Source of the DNA: Planctomycetaceae bacterium
Lineage (GTDB): Bacteria; Planctomycetota; Phycisphaerae; Phycisphaerales; SM1A02
Direction: 5' to 3'
Assembly: GCA_947492385.1 (NCBI GenBank)
Contig: CANLMX010000004.1
Location: 1-64,000, forward strand
DNA: 64,000 nucleotides
Part shown: positions 44,450-50,452 of the stretch, piece after piece
Layout: every line of letters starts with the position of its first letter
How positions within the stretch are numbered: position 1 is the first letter of the stretch
The notes under the pieces: model-generated
What the model saw: only the letters and a program-made list of their open reading frames with translations
Databases searched by the model: none
What the model was told of the DNA's origin: nothing
Position numbers and translations under genes: made by a program

Positions 44450-45202
44450 GTGCCCGTCGACCACTTTCCCAGCACCCACGCCACGTGGATCGATGCGCAG
44501 CTGACGATCGCCGATGAAGGCGACCGCGCTGCGTCCACGGGGGACGCCGGCGCGGCGCGGCGCGCGGAAGCCGCACGCGACGCGCTGCGGCGGCACGTGA
44601 TGGAGCGATATGCGCCGGCACTGGCTGCGTACGTGAGCACGCCGCAACTGCGGCAGGTGGGCGACCGTGACGAGCTGGTGTCCGGGTTCTTCGCCCGCAC
44701 GATGTCGGATCCGTCGTTCTTCACCCGGTGGCGCACCAGCGGCAAGCCGTTGCGAAGGTGGCTGATGAATGCCATGGCGTTCCATTGCCGCGGCGTGATG
44801 CGGGATTCGCGGCGCGAGGATGCACGCACATCGGGGGTCGATACGTCCGTGATCGCCGACTCCGTTCCGGCGAACGATCCAGGCCCGGCCGCGGCGTTCG
44901 ACCGCGCGTGGGCGCTCGCGCTGGCGAACGAGGCGTACCGCCACGTGCAAGCCGAGCTCGCCTCGCAGGGTCGTGGCGACGGCGATGCGGTGTTTCGCAT
45001 GCACGTGGTGGACGGGATGACGTACGCCCAGGTCGCCGCCAGCACCGGGCGCACGGAGGCGGAGTGCCTGAACACGGCGCGGCGCGTCTCGAACGCGCTG
45101 CGGGCGGCGATCCGGGATCTGCTCCGCGAGGAAGGCGTGGCCGATCGCGACATGAATGCGGCATTGGGGGAGGTGCTCGCCATCGTGGAACGGACCGACT
45201 GA
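44450..45202 (+). CDS. ECF-type RNA polymerase sigma factor, cassette 2
   Basis: The 250-residue paralogue of the cassette 1 factor has the leader MPVDHFPSTHATWIDAQL and a region-2-like segment with LRRHVMERYAPALAAYV, DELVSGFFARTM and GKPLRRWLMNAMAFHCRG. The region-4-like helix-turn-helix (MTYAQVAASTGRTEAECLNTARRVS) precedes the C-terminal helix. Region 4 is strongly diverged from the other three, which suggests a different promoter specificity. The GTG is leaderless-type. The lectin gene starts 14 bases after the stop. Confidence 0.8.
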   Translation: MPVDHFPSTHATWIDAQLTIADEGDRAASTGDAGAARRAEAARDALRRHVMERYAPALAAYVSTPQLRQVGDRDELVSGFFARTMSDPSFFTRWRTSGKPLRRWLMNAMAFHCRGVMRDSRREDARTSGVDTSVIADSVPANDPGPAAAFDRAWALALANEAYRHVQAELASQGRGDGDAVFRMHVVDGMTYAQVAASTGRTEAECLNTARRVSNALRAAIRDLLREEGVADRDMNAALGEVLAIVERTD

Positions 45203-45216
45203 ATGCCGGGAAACCA

Positions 45217-46404
45217 GTGACGGAGCACCGTCAGCGACGCTCGTTCGCGGATCGATCCAGTCGAATGCAGCCCACGGATCTCGCGATGGCGTTGACGCAC
45301 GGCCAGATGGCGAAGGCGCTCCGGCTCGGGGAGGTCGCGGGTCTCGAACAGGACCGTGTTGCCGACGGGCGGCCACCGGTGGCGGCCGATCCTGCCCGCG
45401 CGCACGTCCGCCGGCTCGGCGCGACGATCACCGCCGGAATGCTCGTCGCAGGGGCGCTCACGACGGCGCGCGCGACCGAGAACCCGCACGAAACGCGCGA
45501 ATCGGGCCGATCGGTGGCGTCAGGCACGGCTGCTCGCGGATCGATCCCCCGCCTGGCGGCGGCTGCGCCGGGACGGGACCGCGCGCATGCGTCCGCGGCC
45601 CGGGCGAACCAGGTCCAGGCAGCTGCACCGAGTCAGGAGCAATCGAAGATGTTGAGCAAGTTCACCGGCGTGGCCGCGGCAACCGCGGTCGGGGTTTCGG
45701 CGACGGTTGCGGGTGCGCAGTCGGCCGCGGTGCAGTGGCGGGTGGAGGATGGGGGGAATGGGCATTGGTATGACATCCGCGAGCTCCCGACTCGCCCACG
45801 ATGCTCGGAAGCCACTGCCATGGCTGAGCAAGCGGGAGCGCGCCTGATCGCCCTTGAAACAGCGCAGGAGTCTGACTTCTTCCGGATCATGAGATGCTCC
45901 CGCGGTCAGCAGCACCTCAGTGGTTGGCAAGACCTTCGCCGAGTCGACGGGGTGTGGGTGTGGGGGAGTGGTGCAGCATTTGGGTACGAATCATGGTCAG
46001 TTGGGCAACCGGACTCCGGTGACACAGCGACGATCGACTGGTCTGGGCCGCTGGGTCAATGCGACACATTGACATGGGGAGATGAGGCGTGTGAAGTCGC
46101 GAACCTTCCGTCGTCACTCTTCTTGGAATGGTCCGCCGACTGCAACAACGACGGCATCGTCGACTACGGGCAGATCCTCGACGGCACCTTCACCGACGCC
46201 AACTCCAACGGCATCCCTGACTCCTGCGACTGCCTCGGCGACATCGACGACGACGGCTGGATCGACGGTGTCGACCTCGGCGGCGTGCTCGCTGCATGGG
46301 GCAAGGCGCCCGCCGGAACGCCTGCCGACCTCAACGGGGACGGCGCGGTCGATGGCACCGACCTCGGCGTGTTGCTGGCAGGCTGGGGAGCGTGCGCGCC
46401 CTGA
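45217..46404 (+). CDS. Membrane/secreted protein with one C-type-lectin-like domain and dockerin-like repeats, cassette 2
   Basis: The 395-residue frame has a polar N-terminal region (about 65 residues, including LTHGQMAKALRLGEVAG) and a hydrophobic helix (about 70-90) after HVRR. A disordered linker leads to an internal Met (M145) with AGGAG 9 bases upstream and a signal-peptide-like stretch ending AGAQS. One CTLD-like domain follows (171-303, with GVWVWGSGAAFGYESWSVGQPDSG), then one EWSADC repeat and dockerin-like repeats (337-395). The start could instead be ATG at 45265. Hand count gives about 61% GC across the lectin core (45781-46130) against about 67% just after it. Confidence 0.72.
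   Translation: MTEHRQRRSFADRSSRMQPTDLAMALTHGQMAKALRLGEVAGLEQDRVADGRPPVAADPARAHVRRLGATITAGMLVAGALTTARATENPHETRESGRSVASGTAARGSIPRLAAAAPGRDRAHASAARANQVQAAAPSQEQSKMLSKFTGVAAATAVGVSATVAGAQSAAVQWRVEDGGNGHWYDIRELPTRPRCSEATAMAEQAGARLIALETAQESDFFRIMRCSRGQQHLSGWQDLRRVDGVWVWGSGAAFGYESWSVGQPDSGDTATIDWSGPLGQCDTLTWGDEACEVANLPSSLFLEWSADCNNDGIVDYGQILDGTFTDANSNGIPDSCDCLGDIDDDGWIDGVDLGGVLAAWGKAPAGTPADLNGDGAVDGTDLGVLLAGWGACAP
45730..45771 (+). repeat. Block B, copy 2 (start of lectin domain)
   Basis: Nearly identical to the copy at 50843-50884 through the whole block; marks the start of the mature lectin domain. Confidence 0.7.
46126..46174 (+). repeat. Block C, copy 2 (EWSADCN repeat)
   Basis: The first 44 bases match copy 1 exactly; identity drops after GQ, where this copy reads ILDGT instead of CRDGS. 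Confidence 0.7.
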
Positions 46405-46511
46405 ACGCGCGGCCGCCCCACGGCACATCAGCCAAACCCACACGAACTTCCGCCGCCTCCGGGCGGCGGTTTCGCTTTGAGGTGCATGATGGCCGCCGTA
46501 CGCTCTCGGGC

Positions 46512-47138
46512 ATGCGATTCGACCAGGAGGTCTGGCAGCGCCTGCCCGTCATCGAACGGATGGGCTACACGATGACCTGCATCCTGGACCGCGCACGGCG
46601 ATTCGCCGAGGCGCTGCGCGCCGCCGAAGTGCCGTTTGCCGTCTGTGGCGGATTGAGCGTGATGGCATGGGTGGAAAGCCGCGATCCCGGTCGTGCGCGG
46701 TCGACGAAGGATGTAGACGTCCTGATGCGCCGCGAGGACCTTCCCCGTGCCTCCGAAGCGCTCGCACCGTACGGCTTTGTGTTCGCCGAGGTGAACGGCG
46801 TACCGATGTTCCTCGACGGTCATGACGGGATTCCGAGCCAAGCGGTGCACGTTGTCGTCGCCGACGAGCATCCATCGCGCTACGAGCGCGTCCGGACGCC
46901 GATGCTCGGGCCGGCGTGCGACGACGGCCAGGTCCCTTGGCCCCGCGTCCCGCTCGCCACACTCCTGGAGATGAAGCTCCTCGCGATGCGCCCGCACGAC
47001 ATCGCGCACCTCGGGGACCTGCTCCGCGTCGGGCTGATCGACCGCTCGTGGCGTGACCGCGTCCGCCCCGAACTGCGCGAGCGATTCGACCGCGCGTACG
47101 ACGAGGCCGAGCGGCACTACGGCGGATCGGTGCACTGA
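46512..47138 (+). CDS. Nucleotidyltransferase-like protein
   Basis: The 208-residue protein has a nucleotidyltransferase-type core: a helix-loop FAVCGGLSVMAWVESR followed by STKDVDVLM, where GG/GLS and D-x-D are the metal and nucleotide motif of minimal nucleotidyltransferases and AbiEii-like toxins. The C-terminal half is helical and charged. It may modify RNA, protein or a small molecule. No antitoxin-like partner gene is adjacent. TACGCT (46499-46504) lies 7 bases before the ATG (leaderless type). It separates cassettes 2 and 3. Confidence 0.6.
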   Translation: MRFDQEVWQRLPVIERMGYTMTCILDRARRFAEALRAAEVPFAVCGGLSVMAWVESRDPGRARSTKDVDVLMRREDLPRASEALAPYGFVFAEVNGVPMFLDGHDGIPSQAVHVVVADEHPSRYERVRTPMLGPACDDGQVPWPRVPLATLLEMKLLAMRPHDIAHLGDLLRVGLIDRSWRDRVRPELRERFDRAYDEAERHYGGSVH

Positions 47139-47156
47139 GCGTGGGCGCCCTGCGGC

Positions 47157-47162
47157 TAGTCT
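47157..47162 (+). promoter_or_regulatory. -10 element of sigma gene, cassette 3
   Basis: TAGTCT, 6 bases before the GTG start. It differs from the TACCCT of the other three cassettes. Confidence 0.5.
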
Positions 47163-47168
47163 CCCGCC

Positions 47169-47334
47169 GTGCCCGTCGACCACTTCCCCAGCACCCACGC
47201 CACCTGGATCGATGCGCAGCTGACGATCGCGGAACGCAGCCGCGCCGCAGGGGATGCGGTCGGGGAGATCAATGCGATCGACGCGCTGCGGCGCCACCTG
47301 ATGGAGCGGTACCACGCGGCGCTTCGGGCGTACG
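47169..47334 (+). repeat. Block A, cassette 3 (5' end of sigma gene)
   Basis: The first 166 bases of this sigma gene match 49731-49896 at 163 positions; identity then stops abruptly. Confidence 0.8.
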
Positions 47335-47909
47335 TGTGCGGCGGATCGCTGCGACGGCTCGGCGAGCCGGATGAGCTCGTCGGTGGCTTCTTCGCGGACC
47401 GCGCCTGCCAGCCGGGGTTCCTCATGCAGTGGCGCGAGAGCGGGCTGCCGCTGCGCCGATGGATGATGACCGGCATCAATTTCTACGGGAAGTCCGTGAT
47501 ACGCGAGCGTTCGCGCGACCGCGAGGCACCCGCCGGGCTGATCGACGAAGAGGCGCTCGTCGGTGAATCGGACGCCGCGCGTGCGTTCGAGCGGGCATGG
47601 GCGCTCGCTGTGCTCAACCACGCGCTCGCACACGTGCACGCGGCGCTCGCAGCGCAGGGCCGCCTGGATGACTTTGCCATCTTCCGCCGACGCGTCATCC
47701 ATGGAGAGGCGTACGAAACGATCGCGCCGATGGTCGGGCGAAGCGCGCAGCAGTGCGCGGGTGCCACGAGGCTCGTCACTGATCGGCTCCGCGAGGCGCT
47801 TCGCGGCTCGCTGCGGGACGAGGGCGTGCCGCACGCCGACATCGATGCTGCGCTCGGCGAGGTGTACGAGGTGTTCGGGATCGCGCGGCGCGTCGAAGGT
47901 GGGTCATGA
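47169..47909 (+). CDS. ECF-type RNA polymerase sigma factor, cassette 3
   Basis: The 246-residue factor shares its first 55 residues exactly with the cassette 4 protein, then diverges. Region-2-like: LMERYHAALRAYVCGGS, DELVGGFFADRA, GLPLRRWMMTGINFYGKSVIRER. Region-4-like: EAYETIAPMVGRSAQQCAGATRLV. GTG start, leaderless-type. After the stop the same frame stays open for 19 more codons from a GTG, ending two bases before the lectin gene ATG. Confidence 0.8.
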   Translation: MPVDHFPSTHATWIDAQLTIAERSRAAGDAVGEINAIDALRRHLMERYHAALRAYVCGGSLRRLGEPDELVGGFFADRACQPGFLMQWRESGLPLRRWMMTGINFYGKSVIRERSRDREAPAGLIDEEALVGESDAARAFERAWALAVLNHALAHVHAALAAQGRLDDFAIFRRRVIHGEAYETIAPMVGRSAQQCAGATRLVTDRLREALRGSLRDEGVPHADIDAALGEVYEVFGIARRVEGGS

Positions 47910-47969
47910 GTGCAAGCCGTGATTGACCCTGATTTCCGCGCATGGGGCATGCGTTGGCGCATTGACTGA
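47910..47969 (+). other. Possible mini-ORF between sigma 3 and lectin 3
   Basis: A 19-codon frame from GTG directly after the sigma stop codon, in the same frame, ending 2 bases before the next ATG. It could be a coupling peptide or the remnant of a longer sigma C-terminus. The other cassettes have no equivalent. Confidence 0.25.
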
Positions 47970-47971
47970 AC

Positions 47972-49705
47972 ATGATGCACCCGACCATGGGAAAGACTGA
48001 CGCCACGCCCGATCGGAGGGTGGCGGGCGCGACCGCGGTCGAACCGAAGGACGGTTGGACGCCGGTCAGCGCGGACGAGGCGGCGCGGGTGGTTCGGGCG
48101 CTGACGCAGGAGCCGTCGGCTGGAGATCACCCCGCAGGAGTGCCTGAAGGCGGCAGGATCGGCGAGCCAAGGCCCACCGTCGCACGGCAGGCCAGGGCAA
48201 TCGCCGCGGGAGCCGCGGTTTTCTCGGTCGTCCTGGCGTGCGAGATGGCGCTGATTTCGGGAATTCCCGCGCAGAACGTCCCGACAGCGGCATCGCTCTC
48301 CGGACAGGCGCCCCAGCATGGCCATCCGTCATCGCCAGATGGTGCGGCGCGCAACCCGATCCAGGAACAGGAACAACAGATGAACAGAGCTACGGTCGCC
48401 GCAGCCGCCGCAGGATTGATCGTCGCGGGAGAGTCGTTCGCGCAGTCAGCCGCAGTGCAGTGGCGGGTGGAAGCGGGAGGGAATGGGCATTGGTACCTCG
48501 GCTGCGCGGCGAACGAGAGCATCACGTGGAGCGATGCACGGGGGGCCGCGGCAGCAAGAGGTGGACATCTGGCGACAATCACCGATGACGCTGAGTACGG
48601 TTTCGTTCGGGACCAGGCGGGCAACCCGACTCTCTGGATTGATCGATCCGGGCCATGGATTGGCGGTTTCCAAGACCGCGGCTCGAACTCGTTTTCCGAG
48701 CCAGCTGGCGGATGGCGATGGGTGACCGATGAAGCTTGGTTTCCCCGCTGGGGGCTCGGTGAGCCAAACAACGTGGGAGGCCTCGAGGACTACCTCCACT
48801 TCATCAGTGCGAGCTGCAGCGACCCGATTCCCAACCGGATGCTCAACGACTTCCCTGACGCTTCATCGATCCACCCATGTGCGCCCATTCCGGTCGGGTA
48901 CATCATCGAATGGTCCGCCGACTGCAACGCCGACGGCATCGTCGACTACGGTCAGTGCCGCGACGGCTCGCTGCCTGATTACAACAGCAACAACATCCCG
49001 GACTGCTGCGAACAAGGGGTTCCCTGCAGCGTCGGAATGTACGCCGTGGAGTCACGGGGCTCCGAGGGCGGCAACGGCCATTGGTACGAGGTGGTTCCCG
49101 TCCGTCGGTACTGGGCCGATGCGGATGCCTTCGCCCGGACACGGGGCGGCGACCTGGCGTCATTGACCTCGGCCGCGGAGGACCAGCTTGCGCGGCGCAT
49201 CTCGTCACGCGTCGATTGGCCGTGGGTCGGCGGCTTCCTCGACTGCACGGGCGTGTCGGGCTGCTGTGGCGGATGCGCATGGCGATGGACCACCGGCGAG
49301 CCCTTCTCGTTCACGAACTGGAGACCATCGGAACCGAACCAAGCGGGCGTGACCGAGCGCATCGCGGTGACCCAGAGCGGATGGGTCGACCTCGGCGGCA
49401 CGGGGTTCCAGATGCCATCGATCATCGAATGGTCGGCCGACTGCGATTCCGACGGCATCGTCGATTACGGCCAGATCCTGCGCGGCGAGCGACCGGATGC
49501 GAACACGAACGGCGTACCTGATGGCTGCGAGTGCCTCGCCGACCTCAACGGTGATGGCGTCGTCCAGGGCGCCGACCTCGGCCTCATGCTGGCCGCCTGG
49601 GGCTCGGTGCCCGCCGGCGTCGCCGCCGACATCAACCGCGACGGCGCCGTCGATGGAAACGACCTTGGGCTGATGTTGGCCGGATGGGGGCCGTGCGGCG
49701 GGTGA
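47972..49705 (+). CDS. Membrane/secreted protein with two C-type-lectin-like domains and dockerin-like repeats, cassette 3
   Basis: The 577-residue frame has a polar N-terminal region of about 70 residues (with PVSADEAARVVRALTQ), a hydrophobic helix (about 75-97) after VARQAR, a Pro/Gln-rich linker and an internal Met (M137) with AGGAA 6 bases upstream and a signal-like stretch ending SFAQS. CTLD 1 (about 162-312) and CTLD 2 (about 350-485, with CAWRWTTGEPFSFTNWRPSEPN) are each followed by an EWSADC repeat, then dockerin-like repeats (520-577). The N-terminal segment has no visible sequence similarity to those of the other cassettes although the layout is the same. Confidence 0.75.
   Translation: MMHPTMGKTDATPDRRVAGATAVEPKDGWTPVSADEAARVVRALTQEPSAGDHPAGVPEGGRIGEPRPTVARQARAIAAGAAVFSVVLACEMALISGIPAQNVPTAASLSGQAPQHGHPSSPDGAARNPIQEQEQQMNRATVAAAAAGLIVAGESFAQSAAVQWRVEAGGNGHWYLGCAANESITWSDARGAAAARGGHLATITDDAEYGFVRDQAGNPTLWIDRSGPWIGGFQDRGSNSFSEPAGGWRWVTDEAWFPRWGLGEPNNVGGLEDYLHFISASCSDPIPNRMLNDFPDASSIHPCAPIPVGYIIEWSADCNADGIVDYGQCRDGSLPDYNSNNIPDCCEQGVPCSVGMYAVESRGSEGGNGHWYEVVPVRRYWADADAFARTRGGDLASLTSAAEDQLARRISSRVDWPWVGGFLDCTGVSGCCGGCAWRWTTGEPFSFTNWRPSEPNQAGVTERIAVTQSGWVDLGGTGFQMPSIIEWSADCDSDGIVDYGQILRGERPDANTNGVPDGCECLADLNGDGVVQGADLGLMLAAWGSVPAGVAADINRDGAVDGNDLGLMLAGWGPCGG
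48455..48496 (+). repeat. Block B, copy 3 (start of lectin domain)
   Basis: As the other copies, with a few changes in the middle (VEAGGNGHWY at protein level). Confidence 0.65.
48908..48970 (+). repeat. Block C, copy 3 (EWSADCN repeat)
   Basis: Differs from copy 1 at only a few bases over 63; encodes EWSADCNADGIVDYGQCRDGS. Confidence 0.7.
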
Positions 49706-49717
49706 CACCGCCTGCAC

Positions 49718-49723
49718 TACCCT
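49718..49723 (+). promoter_or_regulatory. -10 element of sigma gene, cassette 4
   Basis: TACCCT, 7 bases before the GTG start and 12 bases after the stop of the cassette 3 lectin gene. Confidence 0.55.
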
Positions 49724-49730
49724 CACCCGG

Positions 49731-49896
49731 GTGCCCGTCGACCACTTCCCCAGCACCCACGCCACCTGGATCGATGCGCAGTTGACGATCGCGGAACGCA
49801 GCCGCGCCGCAGGGGATGCGGTCGGCGAGATCAACGCGATCGACGCGCTGCGGCGCCACCTGATGGAGCGGTACCACGCGGCGCTTCGGGCGTACG
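49731..49896 (+). repeat. Block A, cassette 4 (5' end of sigma gene)
   Basis: Matches 47169-47334 at 163 of 166 positions; the three differences are two synonymous changes at Leu and Asn and one synonymous change at Gly. Confidence 0.8.
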
Positions 49897-50447
49897 CGCG
49901 CGGCGGAACGATGCGATCGCTCGGGGATGCCGATGAACTGGTTGCGGGGTTCTTCGCCGAACGCGTCGGCCGGCCGGAATTCCTGCGCGAGTGGCGCGCC
50001 AGCGGCATGCCGTTGCGACGCTGGATGATGAACGGACTTTCATTCTGGGCTCGCGGCGTGGCGCGCGACCAAGGACGCGAGCGCGGTCGCATCGCGGGAC
50101 ACGCCGCGCGCGATCCGATCGACGACCGGGATGCCGCGCGCGCGTTCGACTCGGAGTGGGCCATGTCGATGGTCAACGCAGCGCATGCGCGCGTCCACGC
50201 CGAACTCGACGCGGAGGGCAAGCTCGATGAGCACGCGATCTTCCGGCGCCACGTGATCGGGGGCGAACGCTACGAGTCCATCGCTGCGGAACTCGGCATG
50301 AGCCGCCAAGGCTGTGCCAACGCCGTTCGGCGGGTCGGCGCCCGGGTGCGCGACGCGCTCCGGGACGTGCTGGTCGAGGATGGAGTGAAGCGCGAGGAGC
50401 TTGAGGACGCCGTGCGCGAAGTCATGCGCATCGTGCGGTCGGACTGA
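49731..50447 (+). CDS. ECF-type RNA polymerase sigma factor, cassette 4
   Basis: The 238-residue factor has the same leader and first 55 residues as cassette 3. Region-2-like: LMERYHAALRAYARGGT, DELVAGFFAERV, GMPLRRWMMNGLSFWARGVARD. Region-4-like: GERYESIAAELGMSRQGCANAVRRV, a clear helix-turn-helix. GTG start, leaderless-type. The lectin gene begins 5 bases after the stop, so translation is probably coupled. Confidence 0.8.
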   Translation: MPVDHFPSTHATWIDAQLTIAERSRAAGDAVGEINAIDALRRHLMERYHAALRAYARGGTMRSLGDADELVAGFFAERVGRPEFLREWRASGMPLRRWMMNGLSFWARGVARDQGRERGRIAGHAARDPIDDRDAARAFDSEWAMSMVNAAHARVHAELDAEGKLDEHAIFRRHVIGGERYESIAAELGMSRQGCANAVRRVGARVRDALRDVLVEDGVKREELEDAVREVMRIVRSD

Positions 50448-50452
50448 CGGGC

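Noticed and set aside
42137-49896. CRISPR array or insertion-sequence repeats
   Set aside because: The repeats lie inside coding frames, differ in length and are kilobases apart; there are no spacers, transposase or terminal inverted repeats.
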